Origin: Erythrobacteraceae bacterium
GTDB lineage: Bacteria > Pseudomonadota > Alphaproteobacteria > Sphingomonadales > Sphingomonadaceae
Reading direction: 5' to 3'
DNA: 64,000 nt
Assembly: GCA_024642525.1 (NCBI GenBank)
Contig: JAHEAX010000059.1
Span: 1 to 64,000 of the forward strand
Under the pieces are notes generated by a model. The model was given only the letters and a program-made list of their open reading frames with translations, was not told the origin of the DNA and ran no database searches. This document shows positions 17,238 to 27,659 of the stretch, in pieces. The translations under genes were made by a program, and so were the position numbers. The number at the start of each line of letters is the position of its first letter. Within the stretch, counting starts at the first letter, position 1.

Positions 17238-19331
17238 ATGGCCCGCGAATATCCGCTGGAACGCTACCGCAACATCGGCATCATGGCGCATATTGACGCC
17301 GGTAAGACCACGACGACGGAGCGGATCCTCTATTACACCGGCAAGTCCTACAAGATCGGCGAAGTGCATGACGGCGCGGCGACGATGGACTGGATGGAGC
17401 AGGAACAGGAACGTGGCATCACGATCACGTCCGCTGCGACAACCACCTTCTGGGCTGCCGAAGATGGCAACGGTCCCAAGCACCGCATCAACATCATCGA
17501 CACCCCCGGGCACGTTGACTTCACCATTGAAGTCGAACGTTCGCTGCGCGTGCTCGACGGCGCGGTTGCGGTCTTCGACGGCGTTGCCGGCGTTGAACCG
17601 CAGTCCGAAACCGTATGGCGCCAGGCTGACAAGTACAAAGTTCCGCGGATGTGCTTCATCAACAAGCTGGATCGCACCGGCGCGGACTTCTATTACTGCG
17701 TGCAGAGCATCATCGATCGTCTCGGTGCCAAGCCTCTCGTGCTGTATCTCCCGATCGGTATCGAAGGCGGCCTGAAGGGCGTTGTCGATCTCGTGAACAA
17801 CCGCGGCATCGTCTGGGAAGACGAAGCACTCGGCGCCAACTTCAACTACGTCGACATTCCTGAAGACATGGCTGACAAGGCTGCCGACTATCGCGAAAAG
17901 ATGATCGAAACGGTCGTCGAAAACGATGATGAAGTTATGGAAGCCTATCTTGAAGGCAACGTTCCTGACGCAGCAACGCTGAAGCGCCTTATCCGCAAGG
18001 GCACGCTGGACCAGGCATTCGTGCCGGTACTGTGCGGCTCGGCATTCAAGAACAAGGGCGTTCAGCCCCTGCTTGACGCTGTTGTCGACTATATGCCTTC
18101 GCCGATTGACGTTCCTGCAATCCGCGGCGTACTGCCCGACAGCGAAGAAGAAGCCGAACGTCCTTCGAGCGACGACGCACCGTTCAGCGCGCTTGCATTC
18201 AAGATCATGAACGATCCGTTCGTCGGCTCGCTCACCTTCACCCGCATCTATTCGGGCAAGCTGGTCAAGGGCCAGGTCCTGAACTCGGTAAAGGACAAGA
18301 AGGAAAAGATCGGCCGTATGCTGCTGATGCACTCGAACAACCGCGAGGACATCGAAGAAGCATTCGCAGGCGACATTGTTGCTCTGGCAGGCATGAAGGA
18401 CACCACCACGGGCGATACTCTGTGCGATCCGGCCAAGCCGATCATTCTTGAGCGTATGGAATTCCCCGAGCCGGTTATCGAACTGTCGGTGGAACCCAAG
18501 ACCAAGGCTGACCAGGAAAAGATGGGCGTTGCGCTTAATCGTCTGGCTGCAGAAGATCCTTCGTTCCGCGTCACGACTGACCATGAATCGGGCCAGACGA
18601 TCATCAAGGGCATGGGCGAGCTTCACCTCGACATCCTGGTTGATCGCATGAAGCGCGAATTCAAGGTTGAAGCCAATGTCGGCGCGCCGCAGGTTGCTTA
18701 TCGTGAATCGCTCGGTCGTACGATCGACGTCGACTACACGCATAAGAAGCAGTCTGGCGGTACGGGCCAGTTCGCACGTGCAAAGGCTACGTTCACCCCG
18801 GGTGAGCGCGGTCAGGGCATCGTGTTTGAAGACAGCATCAAGGGCGGTAATATTCCCAAGGAATATATCCCTGCTCTCGAAAAGGGCATCCGTGAACAGG
18901 CTGAGAGTGGTTACCTGATCGGCTTCCCGATCATCGACTTCACTGTCCACCTGACTGACGGTGCTTACCATGATGTCGACTCGTCCACCGTGGCGTTCGA
19001 AATCTGTGGTCGCGGTGCAATGCGTGAAGCTGCCGAACGTGGCGGTATCAAGCTGCTCGAGCCGGTGATGAAGGTTGAAGTCATTACTCCTGAAGACTAT
19101 CTCGGGGACGTAATTGGCGATCTCAACTCACGTCGTGGCCAGATCCAGGGCACAGACACCCGCGGTAACGCCCAGGCTGTCGAAGCCATGGTGCCGCTGG
19201 CGAACATGTTCGGCTATGTGAATGAACTTCGTTCGTTCAGTCAGGGCCGTGCAAACTACTCGATGCAGTTCTCTCATTACGAAGAAGTGCCGGCGAGTGT
19301 GGCACTCGAAGTCAAGGAGAAGCTTGCCTAA
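17238..19331 (+). CDS. fusA: Elongation factor G
   Basis: EF-G is the GTPase that drives ribosomal translocation and, with RRF, recycling. The 697-residue product has G1 '[15 protein letters not shown]', G2 '[11 protein letters not shown]', G3 'DTPGHVD' and G4 'NKLDRTGAD', followed by domains II-V ending '[18 protein letters not shown]'. Length and motifs are normal. An AGGA site precedes the ATG. Long antisense frames across it are coding shadows. It is followed by tuf after 91 bases. Confidence 0.98.
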   Translation: MAREYPLERYRNIGIMAHIDAGKTTTTERILYYTGKSYKIGEVHDGAATMDWMEQEQERGITITSAATTTFWAAEDGNGPKHRINIIDTPGHVDFTIEVERSLRVLDGAVAVFDGVAGVEPQSETVWRQADKYKVPRMCFINKLDRTGADFYYCVQSIIDRLGAKPLVLYLPIGIEGGLKGVVDLVNNRGIVWEDEALGANFNYVDIPEDMADKAADYREKMIETVVENDDEVMEAYLEGNVPDAATLKRLIRKGTLDQAFVPVLCGSAFKNKGVQPLLDAVVDYMPSPIDVPAIRGVLPDSEEEAERPSSDDAPFSALAFKIMNDPFVGSLTFTRIYSGKLVKGQVLNSVKDKKEKIGRMLLMHSNNREDIEEAFAGDIVALAGMKDTTTGDTLCDPAKPIILERMEFPEPVIELSVEPKTKADQEKMGVALNRLAAEDPSFRVTTDHESGQTIIKGMGELHLDILVDRMKREFKVEANVGAPQVAYRESLGRTIDVDYTHKKQSGGTGQFARAKATFTPGERGQGIVFEDSIKGGNIPKEYIPALEKGIREQAESGYLIGFPIIDFTVHLTDGAYHDVDSSTVAFEICGRGAMREAAERGGIKLLEPVMKVEVITPEDYLGDVIGDLNSRRGQIQGTDTRGNAQAVEAMVPLANMFGYVNELRSFSQGRANYSMQFSHYEEVPASVALEVKEKLA

Positions 19332-19422
19332 GGGCCAGCTTACGTTTAGGGGCGGCGCCTGATTCAGCGGGTGCCGCATTTTCCCGCAATCATTTAGTCC
19401 ATACGAATAGAGGTTATAGACA

Positions 19423-20613
19423 ATGGCGAAAGCTAAGTTTGAGCGGAACAAGCCGCATTGCAACATCGGCACCATCGGTCACGTCGACCACGGCAAGACC
19501 ACGCTGACTGCCGCAATCACCAAGGTGATGGCAGAAGAGCACGGCGGCGCAGCCGTTGATTTTGCCAACATCGACAAGGCTCCTGAAGAGCGCGAGCGTG
19601 GTATCACGATTTCGACTGCACACGTCGAATACGAAACCGCAGCACGTCACTATGCACACGTCGACTGCCCAGGCCACGCTGACTATGTGAAGAACATGAT
19701 CACCGGTGCTGCCCAGATGGACGGCGCTATCCTGGTTGTGAACGCAGCTGACGGCCCGATGCCACAGACCCGCGAGCACATCCTGCTTGCTCGTCAGGTT
19801 GGCGTGCCTGCACTGGTCGTTTACATGAACAAGGTTGACCAGGTCGATGACGAGGAAATCCTCGAGCTCGTCGAACTGGAAGTTCGTGAACTGCTTTCGA
19901 GCTACGATTTTGACGGTGACAACATCGCAATCGTCAAGGGTTCGGCTCTCGCCGCTCTTGAAGGTCGTGACGATAACATCGGCAAGGAATCAATCATTGC
20001 TCTGATGAACGCTGTTGACGAGCACATCCCGCAGCCAGAACGCCCAATCGACCAGGCATTCCTGATGCCAATCGAAGACGTGTTCTCGATCTCGGGTCGT
20101 GGTACTGTTGTTACCGGCCGTATTGAAACCGGCATCGTCAATGTTGGCGACGAAGTTGAAATCGTCGGCATCAAGGACACCAGCAAGACGACCGTTACCG
20201 GCGTTGAAATGTTCCGCAAGCTGCTCGATCGCGGTGAAGCTGGCGACAACATCGGCGCGCTGATCCGCGGCGTTGGCCGTGACGACGTTGAGCGTGGTCA
20301 GGTTCTCGCCAAGCCGGGTTCGGTTAATCCGCACACCGACTTCAGTGCAGAAGTTTACGTCCTGTCGAAGGACGAAGGTGGCCGTCACACGCCATTCTTC
20401 GCGAACTATCGTCCGCAGTTCTACTTCCGCACCACCGACGTGACCGGTGAAGTGATCCTTCCTGAAGGCACTGAAATGGTCATGCCGGGCGACAACGTAA
20501 CGATCGGCGTAAAGCTGATCGCACCGATCGCGATGGACGAAGGTCTTCGCTTCGCAATTCGCGAAGGTGGCCGGACCGTCGGTTCGGGGGTTGTCAGCAA
20601 GATCACGAAGTAA
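19423..20613 (+). CDS. tuf: Elongation factor Tu
   Basis: EF-Tu brings aminoacyl-tRNA to the ribosome as a GTP complex. The 396-residue product has '[16 protein letters not shown]', '[20 protein letters not shown]' and '[19 protein letters not shown]', plus the intact domain II/III. AGAGG precedes the ATG. Only this copy is visible in the window; many proteobacteria have a second tuf elsewhere. A terminator-like hairpin follows at 20626. Confidence 0.98.
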   Translation: MAKAKFERNKPHCNIGTIGHVDHGKTTLTAAITKVMAEEHGGAAVDFANIDKAPEERERGITISTAHVEYETAARHYAHVDCPGHADYVKNMITGAAQMDGAILVVNAADGPMPQTREHILLARQVGVPALVVYMNKVDQVDDEEILELVELEVRELLSSYDFDGDNIAIVKGSALAALEGRDDNIGKESIIALMNAVDEHIPQPERPIDQAFLMPIEDVFSISGRGTVVTGRIETGIVNVGDEVEIVGIKDTSKTTVTGVEMFRKLLDRGEAGDNIGALIRGVGRDDVERGQVLAKPGSVNPHTDFSAEVYVLSKDEGGRHTPFFANYRPQFYFRTTDVTGEVILPEGTEMVMPGDNVTIGVKLIAPIAMDEGLRFAIREGGRTVGSGVVSKITK

Positions 20614-20625
20614 TATAGGCTCCGC

Positions 20626-20676
20626 ACCGGCCGGGTAACCCGATTCATTCGGGCGATTCGGCCGGTCGAGTTTTGG
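20626..20676 (+). terminator. Terminator-like hairpin after tuf
   Basis: ACCGGCCG (20626-20633) pairs with CGGCCGGT (20659-20666), with an inner CCGA/TCGG pairing, and is followed by GAGTTTTG. It likely ends or attenuates the str transcript ahead of the S10 operon. Confidence 0.6.
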
Positions 20677-20677
20677 G

Positions 20678-20739
20678 GGCCGCCCCTTCCCAATCACTTC
20701 GCAAGAAGGTTGGTGAGGCGGGGCGGTCTCTTGTTTTTA
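20678..20739 (+). promoter_or_regulatory. S10 operon leader stem-loop with T-run
   Basis: GGCCGCCCC (20678-20686) pairs with GGGGCGGTC (20720-20728), enclosing CCAA/TTGG and CTTC/GAAG pairings capped by a GCAA tetraloop, and TCTTGTTTTTA follows. This is a long terminator-shaped structure about 60 bases upstream of rpsJ, where S10 operons of other bacteria have autoregulatory attenuators. It could instead simply be a second terminator after tuf. Confidence 0.55.
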
Positions 20740-20797
20740 TGGGGATGTCCTCCCCCCTGTTGGACATCTCTTGGCTCTTTCGCATCGGTAGTTGGTA

Positions 20798-21109
20798 ATG
20801 GAAGCTCAGAATATTCGTATTCGCCTCAAGGCGTTTGATCACCGCGTTCTCGACCAGGCAACTGGTGAAATCGCGGAAACGGCGCGTCGCACTGGCGCAC
20901 TTATTCGCGGCCCCATTCCCATGCCGACGCGCATTGAGAAATTCACCGTGAACCGCGGCCCGCACATCGACAAGAAGTCGCGGGAGCAGTTCGAGGTTCG
21001 CACGTACAAGCGGCTGCTCGACATCGTTCAGCCCAACGCCCAGACGGTAGACGCGCTCATGAAGCTCGATCTCGCAGCTGGCGTGAACGTGGAAATCAAA
21101 CTGGCGTAA
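20798..21109 (+). CDS. rpsJ: 30S ribosomal protein S10
   Basis: S10 is a 30S head protein and also the NusE partner of NusB in antitermination. The 103-residue product has '[20 protein letters not shown]' and 'THRVLDIV'-region equivalents '[20 protein letters not shown]'. The ATG at 20798 is preferred to the TTG at 20792 of the ORF track because it gives the standard length. First gene of the S10 operon. The 229-base gap to rplC is unusually long for this operon. Confidence 0.97.
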   Translation: MEAQNIRIRLKAFDHRVLDQATGEIAETARRTGALIRGPIPMPTRIEKFTVNRGPHIDKKSREQFEVRTYKRLLDIVQPNAQTVDALMKLDLAAGVNVEIKLA

Positions 21110-21188
21110 GCTGGTAAGACTACCCTCGCTCAGGCGGGGGCTTGATAGAGTGCCTTTTTGGCATTTCTTCAGGGACAACAGGATACCT

Positions 21189-21318
21189 CCGGCCAATGGC
21201 CGGGCAAGCGTCCTCCGTCTCGCTTTCTCCCACCATCCTGGTGAGGGAGGCAATTCAGCCCGGACGGGGTGACGCACTACAATCTGGGCTGACAAGCCCC
21301 CGGAATGGGTCCGGGGGC
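21189..21318 (+). promoter_or_regulatory. Structured leader between rpsJ and rplC
   Basis: Three stem-loops can be drawn: CCGGCCAATGGCCGG (21189-21203), CAGCCC/GGGCTG (21256-21261 with 21286-21291) and a perfect 9-bp stem GCCCCCGGA/TCCGGGGGC (21296-21304 with 21310-21318). The last sits just upstream of the AGGAG ribosome-binding site of rplC, so it could control translation or transcription of the operon downstream of rpsJ. No gene is present in 21110-21338. Confidence 0.55.
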
Positions 21319-21338
21319 CTCTGTTTAGGAGATTGGTC

Positions 21339-22184
21339 ATGCGTACCGGTGTGATCGCTAAAAAAGTCGGGATGACCCGCCTGTTCCAGGAGGATGGCCG
21401 CCATGTGCCGGTTACCGTCTTGGCGCTGGAAGAATGCCAGGTCGTGTCGCAGCGCACCGCCGAGCGTGATGGGTATTTCGCGCTTCAGGTTGGTTCGGGC
21501 GAAGCGAAGCAAAAGAATGTTGCCAAGCCGCAGCGTGAACATTTCGCCAAGGCGGAAGTGTCGCTGAAGCGCAAGGTTGCAGAATTCCGCCTTGAAAACG
21601 AAGAAGGTTTCCTGCCGGTCGGTTCGACCATCAGTGCAGACCACTTCATCGCTGGCCAGAAGGTCGACATCACGGGTCACACGCAGGGTAAAGGCTTTGC
21701 CGGCGCCATGAAGCGTTGGGGCTTCGGGGGTCTTCGGGCTACCCACGGTGTGTCGCTTTCCCACCGTTCGCACGGTTCGACGGGTAACCGTCAGGATCCG
21801 GGCCGCGTATTCAAGGGCAAGAAGATGGCTGGTCACATGGGTGATCGCCAGCGCACGCAGCAAAATCTCGAAATCGTTCGTACTGATGCGGACCGTGGCC
21901 TTCTTTTCGTAAAGGGTTCTGTCCCTGGTTCGAAGAATGGCTGGTTGATCGTACGCGATTCCGTCAAGCTTCGTCTCCCCGAAGGTGTACCGTTCCCTGG
22001 TGCCATCCTCGAGAAGAAGAGCACTCTGCCCGAAACCGAAGACGCTCCTGCTGGCATGATCGAAAGTGCAGCTGAGCATGAAATGGACACGGGTCCGACC
22101 GAAGCGGAAGCGCAGGCAATTCTTGATTCCCAGGAATCCGGTGCTGCTGGCGACGAAACGCCCAACACAGATAAGGAGGGCTGA
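21339..22184 (+). CDS. rplC: 50S ribosomal protein L3
   Basis: L3 binds 23S rRNA near the peptidyl transferase centre. The 281-residue product has '[20 protein letters not shown]', '[13 protein letters not shown]' and '[20 protein letters not shown]'. It is about 70 residues longer than E. coli L3 because of an acidic tail rich in Glu, Ala and Asp after about residue 225. ATG at 21339 has AGGAG upstream; the TTG at 21333 in the track is not needed. rplD follows after 3 bases. Confidence 0.96.
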   Translation: MRTGVIAKKVGMTRLFQEDGRHVPVTVLALEECQVVSQRTAERDGYFALQVGSGEAKQKNVAKPQREHFAKAEVSLKRKVAEFRLENEEGFLPVGSTISADHFIAGQKVDITGHTQGKGFAGAMKRWGFGGLRATHGVSLSHRSHGSTGNRQDPGRVFKGKKMAGHMGDRQRTQQNLEIVRTDADRGLLFVKGSVPGSKNGWLIVRDSVKLRLPEGVPFPGAILEKKSTLPETEDAPAGMIESAAEHEMDTGPTEAEAQAILDSQESGAAGDETPNTDKEG

Positions 22185-22187
22185 GCC

Positions 22188-22823
22188 GTGAAGGTGAAGG
22201 TCCAGAAAATCGACGGTGCCAAGGTTTCCGGGGCGTCTGGCGATCTCGAGCTCAACGATACCGTGTTCGGTGTCGAGCCTCGCGCCGACATCCTGCACCG
22301 TGTAGTTACATGGCAGCTTGAAAACCGTCGCGGCACTGCCCGCGCGGCTCGCGAGCGGTCCGATGTTGCACGCACCGGCAAGAAATTCGGCAAGCAGAAG
22401 GGTGGCGGCGTTGCCCGTCACGGCGACCGCAAGGCTCCGATCTTCATTGGCGGTGGTAAGGCTCATGGCCCACGTCGTCGTGACTTCGAGCAGCAGCTCA
22501 ACAAGAAGATCCGTGCGCTTGGCCTGAAAATGGCTCTTTCGAGCAAGGCAAAGGACGGCCTCGTCGTCGTCGACAGCCTGGAACTGAAAGACAACAAGAC
22601 CAAGTTGCTTGCTGAAATTTTCGGCAAGGCCGGTTACGCTGGCAAGGTATTGGTTATCGACGGTGAAAGCGTGAACGATACGTTCAAGCTGGCCGCGAGC
22701 AACATTCCGGGCGTCAACGTGCTCCCGGCAATGGGTGCCAATGTCTATGACATTCTGAAACACGACACGCTGATCCTGACCAAGGACGCTGTCGCCAAGC
22801 TGGAGGCGCGCTTCAATGGCTAA
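22188..22823 (+). CDS. rplD: 50S ribosomal protein L4
   Basis: L4 lines the nascent-peptide exit tunnel and in E. coli represses the S10 operon. The 211-residue product (GTG start) has '[19 protein letters not shown]', where many bacteria have KGTGRARxG at the tunnel tip, then '[20 protein letters not shown]'. The tip region is the site of macrolide-resistance changes elsewhere. The stop overlaps the rplW start by 8 bases, giving tight coupling. Confidence 0.96.
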   Translation: MKVKVQKIDGAKVSGASGDLELNDTVFGVEPRADILHRVVTWQLENRRGTARAARERSDVARTGKKFGKQKGGGVARHGDRKAPIFIGGGKAHGPRRRDFEQQLNKKIRALGLKMALSSKAKDGLVVVDSLELKDNKTKLLAEIFGKAGYAGKVLVIDGESVNDTFKLAASNIPGVNVLPAMGANVYDILKHDTLILTKDAVAKLEARFNG

Positions 22824-23124
22824 AAAGCAGGAAGTGGCTGTACGTCATTACGACGTCATCCTCGCACCCCACATTACCGAGAAGTCCACGCTGCTCTCCG
22901 AGCATGACGCGGTTGTCTTCAAGGTAGCGAACGACGCAACCAAGCCGCAGATCAAGGAAGCGGTCGAGGCGCTGTTCGACGTGAAGGTCAAGGGCGTCAA
23001 CACTGTCGTTCAGAAGGGCAAGACGAAGCGCTGGAAGGGTCGTCCCTACAAGCGTTCCGACTTCAAAAAAGCGATCGTGACGCTGGCTGAAGGCCAGTCG
23101 ATCGACGTCACCGGCGGCGTTTAA
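22816..23124 (+). CDS. rplW: 50S ribosomal protein L23
   Basis: L23 lies at the tunnel exit, where it docks trigger factor and SRP. The 102-residue product contains '[20 protein letters not shown]', '[20 protein letters not shown]' and the trigger-factor-contacting C-terminal strand. Its start overlaps the end of rplD. Confidence 0.96.
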   Translation: MAKKQEVAVRHYDVILAPHITEKSTLLSEHDAVVFKVANDATKPQIKEAVEALFDVKVKGVNTVVQKGKTKRWKGRPYKRSDFKKAIVTLAEGQSIDVTGGV

Positions 23125-23147
23125 GGCGCAGGGACAGGACACGCATC

Positions 23148-23984
23148 ATGGCACTCAAGAATTACAAACCGACGAGCCCCGCACGCCGCGGCCTCATCCT
23201 CGTCGACAAGTCCGGCCTCTGGAAAGGCAAGCCGGTCAAGTCGCTCACGGAAGGCAAGCGTAAAACCGGTGGCCGGAACAACAAAGGTCATGTCACTTCG
23301 CGTGGCATCGGCGGCGGTCACAAGCAGAAGTATCGCTTTATCGACTTCAAACGTCGTAAATGGGATATGCCTGCAACGGTCGAGCGGATCGAATATGATC
23401 CCAACCGCACGGCTTTCATTGCGCTGATCAAGTATGAGGATGGCGAAATCGCCTACATCCTCTGCCCGCAGCGTCTGGCGGAAGGCGACACGATCGTCGC
23501 CGGCGAAAAGGTCGACACGAAGCCTGGCAATGCCATGCTTCTGGGCCAGATGCCGGTTGGCACGATCTGCCACAACGTCGAAATGAAGCCAGGCAAGGGC
23601 GGCCAGATCGCCCGTTCGGCAGGCACCTATGTCCAGCTCGTCGGTCGTGACCGCGGCATGGTCATTGTTCGTCTGAACTCGGGCGAGCAGCGTTACCTGC
23701 GCGCCGATTGCATGGGTACGGTTGGCGCGGTTTCGAACCCCGACAACTCGAACCAGAATCTCGCCAAGGCTGGCCGTAACCGTTGGGCAGGGCGCAAGCC
23801 ACTTACCCGCGGCGTGGCCAAGAACCCGGTCGATCACCCTCACGGTGGTGGTGAAGGCCGGACCTCGGGCGGCCGTCATCCGGTTACCCCATGGGGCAAG
23901 CCGACCAAGGGTGCTCGTACCCGCAGCAACAAGCAGACGGACAAGTTCATTATCCGTTCGCGTCATGCTAAGAAGAAGAGGTAA
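23148..23984 (+). CDS. rplB: 50S ribosomal protein L2
   Basis: L2 is needed for subunit association and peptidyl transferase activity. The 278-residue product has '[20 protein letters not shown]', '[20 protein letters not shown]' and the near-universal '[20 protein letters not shown]', which holds the conserved His of the active region. Length is normal; 23 bases after rplW, 6 before rpsS. Confidence 0.97.
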   Translation: MALKNYKPTSPARRGLILVDKSGLWKGKPVKSLTEGKRKTGGRNNKGHVTSRGIGGGHKQKYRFIDFKRRKWDMPATVERIEYDPNRTAFIALIKYEDGEIAYILCPQRLAEGDTIVAGEKVDTKPGNAMLLGQMPVGTICHNVEMKPGKGGQIARSAGTYVQLVGRDRGMVIVRLNSGEQRYLRADCMGTVGAVSNPDNSNQNLAKAGRNRWAGRKPLTRGVAKNPVDHPHGGGEGRTSGGRHPVTPWGKPTKGARTRSNKQTDKFIIRSRHAKKKR

Positions 23985-23990
23985 GCGAAG

Positions 23991-24266
23991 ATGGCTCGTT
24001 CCGTCTGGAAAGGTCCGTTCGTCGACCTGCATCTGCTGAAAAAGGCAGAAGACGCCCAGGACAAGGGTGCCCGTGGTGCGATCAAGACCTGGTCGCGTCG
24101 CTCCACTGTCCTTCCGCAATTTGTTGGCCTGACGTTCAGCGTCTATAACGGCCACAAGTTTATTCCGGTGTCCGTTAACGAGGACATGGTCGGTCACAAG
24201 CTCGGTGAATTTGCGCCAACGCGTACTTTCCCCGGCCATGCTGCCGACAAGAAGGGTAAGCGATAA
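23991..24266 (+). CDS. rpsS: 30S ribosomal protein S19
   Basis: S19 is a 30S head protein contacting 16S rRNA helices 30-32 and the A-site finger. The 91-residue product has '[18 protein letters not shown]', '[20 protein letters not shown]' and '[20 protein letters not shown]'. The stop codon shares its last base with the rplV start (TAATG). Confidence 0.97.
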   Translation: MARSVWKGPFVDLHLLKKAEDAQDKGARGAIKTWSRRSTVLPQFVGLTFSVYNGHKFIPVSVNEDMVGHKLGEFAPTRTFPGHAADKKGKR

Positions 24267-24643
24267 TGGGTAAGGCAAAGACCCCCCGCCGCGTCGCCGA
24301 TAACGAAGCGCTCGCAGTAGGTAACACGATCAAGGGTTCGACGCAGAAGTTGAACCTGGTGGCTGCGCTCATCCGCGGCCGCAAGGTCGAAGAAGCACTC
24401 AACATCCTGGCATTCTCCAAGAAGGCCATGGCTCGTGATGCATCCAAGGTTCTCGCTTCGGCGATCGCCAATGCGGAAAACAATCACGATCTCGATGTCG
24501 ATGCTCTCGTTGTTGCAGAAGCAAGCGTCGGCAAGTCGATCACCATGAAGCGTTTCCACACGCGTGGACGCGGGAAAAGCACCCGCATCCTCAAGCCGTT
24601 CAGCCGGCTGCGCATTGTGGTCCGCGAGCACGAGGAGGCCTGA
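24266..24643 (+). CDS. rplV: 50S ribosomal protein L22
   Basis: L22 forms part of the peptide exit tunnel through its long beta-hairpin. The 125-residue product shows '[20 protein letters not shown]', '[20 protein letters not shown]' and the hairpin '[20 protein letters not shown]'. Its length and hairpin look ordinary, with no insertion of the kind seen in macrolide-resistant mutants. Confidence 0.96.
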   Translation: MGKAKTPRRVADNEALAVGNTIKGSTQKLNLVAALIRGRKVEEALNILAFSKKAMARDASKVLASAIANAENNHDLDVDALVVAEASVGKSITMKRFHTRGRGKSTRILKPFSRLRIVVREHEEA

Positions 24644-24646
24644 TCC

Positions 24647-25342
24647 ATGGGTCATAAGAGCAATCCGATCGGCCTGCGTCTGCAGATCAACCGCACCTGG
24701 GACAGCCGCTGGTACGCCGAAGGGCGCGACTATGCTCAGCTGCTCAAGGAAGACATCGAGATCCGTAAGTACATCATCGACGCGCTGCCGCAGGCAGCGA
24801 TTTCGAAGGTGGTGATCGAGCGTCCGGCAAAGCTTTGCCGCGTTTCGATTTATGCTGCACGTCCCGGCGTCATCATCGGCAAGAAGGGCGCAGACATTGA
24901 AAAGCTGCGTTCGAAGCTTTCGGCACTGACCGACAGCGAAGTGAAGCTGAACATCGTTGAAATCCGCAAGCCGGAAATCGACGCCAAGCTCGTGGCACAG
25001 GGTGTCGCGGACCAGCTGATCCGCCGTATCGCATTCCGCCGTGCCATGAAGCGCGCAGTGCAGTCTGCACTTCGCCTTGGCGCAGAGGGCATCAAGATCA
25101 CATGTGGCGGCCGTCTTGGCGGCGCTGAAATCGCACGTGTTGAATGGTATCGCGAAGGTCGCGTTCCGCTCCACACTTTGCGTGCCAACGTGGATTACGC
25201 CGAAGCCGAAGCACTGACCGCCTATGGGATCATCGGCATCAAGTGCTGGATCTTCAAAGGTGAAATCCTTGCCCATGATCCGACCGCGCAGGACCGACTG
25301 ATGATGGAAGCCCAGACTTCCGGCGTCCGTCCGGCCCGCTGA
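24647..25342 (+). CDS. rpsC: 30S ribosomal protein S3
   Basis: S3 forms part of the mRNA entry channel and helicase of the 30S subunit. The 231-residue product has '[20 protein letters not shown]', the KH-domain GxxG in '[20 protein letters not shown]', and the C-terminal '[13 protein letters not shown]'-type stretch '[19 protein letters not shown]'. Three bases follow the rplV stop. Confidence 0.97.
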   Translation: MGHKSNPIGLRLQINRTWDSRWYAEGRDYAQLLKEDIEIRKYIIDALPQAAISKVVIERPAKLCRVSIYAARPGVIIGKKGADIEKLRSKLSALTDSEVKLNIVEIRKPEIDAKLVAQGVADQLIRRIAFRRAMKRAVQSALRLGAEGIKITCGGRLGGAEIARVEWYREGRVPLHTLRANVDYAEAEALTAYGIIGIKCWIFKGEILAHDPTAQDRLMMEAQTSGVRPAR

Positions 25343-25363
25343 TAGAATTCGAGAGTAAGCACC

Positions 25364-25795
25364 ATGCTGCAACCGAAGAAAACAAAGTATCGCAAGGCCT
25401 TCAAGGGGCGGATCAAAGGTGACGCCCGTGGTGGCACGACCCTGAACTTCGGTTCCTACGGCCTGAAAGCCCTGGAACCAGAGCGTATCACTGCACGCCA
25501 GATCGAAGCGGCTCGCCGTGCGATCACGCGTCACATCAAGCGTCAGGGACGTTTGTGGATCCGCATTTTCCCGGACGTGCCTGTGTCCAAGAAGCCTGCC
25601 GAAGTCCGTCAGGGTAAGGGCAAGGGTTCTATCGAATATTGGGCAGCTCGCGTTAAGCCGGGCCGCATCATTTTCGAACTGGACGGCGTTCCTGGCCCAC
25701 TCGCAGCTGTCGCTTTCGAGCGTGCCGCGATGAAGCTGCCAATCAAGACCAAGGTCGTTGCCCGTCTGGGTGACACCTCGCACCTGGAGGGCTGA
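25364..25795 (+). CDS. rplP: 50S ribosomal protein L16
   Basis: L16 helps position A-site tRNA on the 50S subunit. The 143-residue product has '[20 protein letters not shown]', '[20 protein letters not shown]' and '[20 protein letters not shown]'. Both length and motifs are standard. Two bases separate it from rpmC. Confidence 0.97.
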   Translation: MLQPKKTKYRKAFKGRIKGDARGGTTLNFGSYGLKALEPERITARQIEAARRAITRHIKRQGRLWIRIFPDVPVSKKPAEVRQGKGKGSIEYWAARVKPGRIIFELDGVPGPLAAVAFERAAMKLPIKTKVVARLGDTSHLEG

Positions 25796-25797
25796 CG

Positions 25798-26004
25798 ATG
25801 GCCAAGATCGAAGACCTTCGCACCAAGACCGATGATCAGCTTGATGTGCAGCTGGTCGAGTTGAAGCGCGAACAGTTCAACCTGCGTTTCCAGTCCGCAA
25901 CCAGCCAACTCGAACGGCCGGCCCGGATCAAGGAAGTGCGCCGCGCGATCGCTCAGATCAAGACGCTGCAGAACGAGCGCGCCAACAGCGCCGCCAAGGC
26001 CTGA
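25798..26004 (+). CDS. rpmC: 50S ribosomal protein L29
   Basis: L29 is a small two-helix protein near the tunnel exit. The 68-residue product reads '[20 protein letters not shown]' and '[20 protein letters not shown]', typical of the family, with a short alanine-rich end. It lies in the middle of the S10 operon between rplP and rpsQ. Confidence 0.96.
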   Translation: MAKIEDLRTKTDDQLDVQLVELKREQFNLRFQSATSQLERPARIKEVRRAIAQIKTLQNERANSAAKA

Positions 26005-26014
26005 GGAACACAAG

Positions 26015-26314
26015 ATGCCGAAACGTATCCTCGTCGGGACCGTAACGTCCGACAAGATGAACAAGTCTGTGACCGTGAAGGTCGAGCGCAAGGTGAAGCA
26101 CCCCCTTTACGGGAAGATCATCCGGCGTTCGAAGAAGTATCACGCACATGACGAGAACAACGTTCACAAAGTGGGCGAAACAGTGCGGATCGAGGAGACC
26201 AAACCGATCTCCAAGACCAAGACCTGGCGTGTTCTCGACACCGTGCAGGCTAGCAAGGGTACCGCTGTAGAGGCGGATATCGAAGTAGAAGCCGCTGCTG
26301 CAAGCACGAACTGA
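26015..26314 (+). CDS. rpsQ: 30S ribosomal protein S17
   Basis: S17 binds the 5' domain of 16S rRNA early in assembly. The 99-residue product has '[20 protein letters not shown]' and '[20 protein letters not shown]' and then a 15-residue acidic, alanine-rich tail not found in E. coli S17 (84 residues). Last gene before a 54-base gap leading to the spc part of the cluster. Confidence 0.96.
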   Translation: MPKRILVGTVTSDKMNKSVTVKVERKVKHPLYGKIIRRSKKYHAHDENNVHKVGETVRIEETKPISKTKTWRVLDTVQASKGTAVEADIEVEAAAASTN

Positions 26315-26368
26315 GTTTTTGGAACTGCCGGACAGGTTTCGGCAAGCCGTTAAGAAGGAACCGCATCG

Positions 26369-26737
26369 ATGATTCAGATGCAATCAAATCTAGACGTCGC
26401 GGACAACAGCGGCGCGAAGCGCGTCCAGTGCATCAAGGTACTGGGCGGGTCGAAGCGTCGGACCGCAAGCGTCGGTGACGTGATTGTTGTTTCCGTCAAG
26501 GAAGCGCAGCCACGCGCCAAGGTCAAGAAGGGCGACGTTCACCGCGCGGTGATCGTTCGTACCCGTAAGGATGTCCGTCGTCCCGATGGCAGCGTGATCC
26601 GTTTCGACGGTAATGCAGCAGTTCTTGTCAACAAGAACGAAGAGCCAATCGGCACGCGTATCTTTGGCCCCGTGGTCCGTGAACTCCGCAGCCGCGGGTT
26701 CATGAAAATCATCAGTCTAGCGCCGGAGGTGCTGTAA
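26369..26737 (+). CDS. rplN: 50S ribosomal protein L14
   Basis: L14 makes an intersubunit bridge with 16S rRNA and is the docking site for RsfS. The 122-residue product begins '[20 protein letters not shown]' and ends '[20 protein letters not shown]', both diagnostic. Its stop overlaps the start of rplX by one base (TAATG). Confidence 0.97.
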   Translation: MIQMQSNLDVADNSGAKRVQCIKVLGGSKRRTASVGDVIVVSVKEAQPRAKVKKGDVHRAVIVRTRKDVRRPDGSVIRFDGNAAVLVNKNEEPIGTRIFGPVVRELRSRGFMKIISLAPEVL

Positions 26738-27057
26738 TGGCTTCCGCTAAGATCAAGAAGGGCGACAGCGTCGTCGTGCTTTCGGGCAAGGACAAGGGCC
26801 AGACCGGCACTGTCCGCAAGGTCATGCCGAAAGACGGCAAGATCGTTGTCGAAGGCGTGAATATCGCTGCCCGTCACCGCAAGCCTAGCCAGGAAAACCC
26901 CCAGGGTGGCATCGATCGCTTCGAAGCGCCGATGCACATCTCCAAGGTTGCCGTGGCTGATCCCAAGGATGGCAAACCGACCCGCGTCCGCTTTGAAGAG
27001 CGTGACGGCAAGAAGGTCCGTATTGCCGTTAAGTCCGGAGAAGCAATCGATGGCTGA
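26737..27057 (+). CDS. rplX: 50S ribosomal protein L24
   Basis: L24 starts 50S assembly. The 106-residue product carries the KOW motif in '[20 protein letters not shown]' and '[20 protein letters not shown]'. The start of rplE (ATG at 27050) lies within its last codons, an 8-base overlap. Confidence 0.97.
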   Translation: MASAKIKKGDSVVVLSGKDKGQTGTVRKVMPKDGKIVVEGVNIAARHRKPSQENPQGGIDRFEAPMHISKVAVADPKDGKPTRVRFEERDGKKVRIAVKSGEAIDG

Positions 27058-27631
27058 TTCCAACATCTCGCGCATGAAAAAGCGTTTTGACGATGAAATC
27101 GTCAAGGCGATGACTGAAAAGTTCGGTTACACGAACCGTCTTCAGGTTCCGCGTCTCGAAAAGGTCACGCTCAACATGGGTGTGGGCGAAGCGAGCCAGG
27201 ACAAGAAGAAAGTCCAGACTGCCGCTGAAGAAATGGCTCTGATCGCTGGCCAGAAGCCGGTTATCACGAAGGCCAAGAAGTCCATCGCACAGTTCAAGCT
27301 GCGCGAAGGAATGCCAATCGGTTGCAAGGTTACCCTTCGCCGTGAACGCATGTACGAATTCGTGGACCGTCTGGTTACGATTGCAATGCCGCGTATTCGC
27401 GACTTTCGTGGTCTGAACCCGAAGAGCTTCGATGGTCGCGGCAACTATGCCATGGGCCTGAAAGAGCAGATCATCTTTCCCGAAATTTCCTACGATCGGA
27501 TCGAGAAGGTTCGCGGGATGGATATCATCATCACCACCACGGCAAACACCGATGAAGAAGCGCGCGAACTGCTGCGTCTCTTCGGTTTCCCTTTCCCGGC
27601 TGACGAAGCCGCAGAACAGCAAGCCGCGTGA
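27050..27631 (+). CDS. rplE: 50S ribosomal protein L5
   Basis: L5 binds 5S rRNA in the central protuberance. The 193-residue product has '[20 protein letters not shown]', '[20 protein letters not shown]' and '[20 protein letters not shown]', ending in a short acidic-alanine tail. The ORF track start at 26906 is inside rplX in another frame; ATG at 27050 gives the standard N-terminus. Confidence 0.97.
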   Translation: MADSNISRMKKRFDDEIVKAMTEKFGYTNRLQVPRLEKVTLNMGVGEASQDKKKVQTAAEEMALIAGQKPVITKAKKSIAQFKLREGMPIGCKVTLRRERMYEFVDRLVTIAMPRIRDFRGLNPKSFDGRGNYAMGLKEQIIFPEISYDRIEKVRGMDIIITTTANTDEEARELLRLFGFPFPADEAAEQQAA

Positions 27632-27659
27632 GCGGTCAGGAAAAGAGAGCTTAAGTCCA

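Noticed and set aside
17154-18971. 605-residue antisense ORF across fusA
   Set aside because: It is a shadow of fusA produced by high GC at third positions; it has no family motif or upstream ribosome-binding site. The same applies to the long antisense frames over rplC, rplB, tuf, rpsC and sucA.
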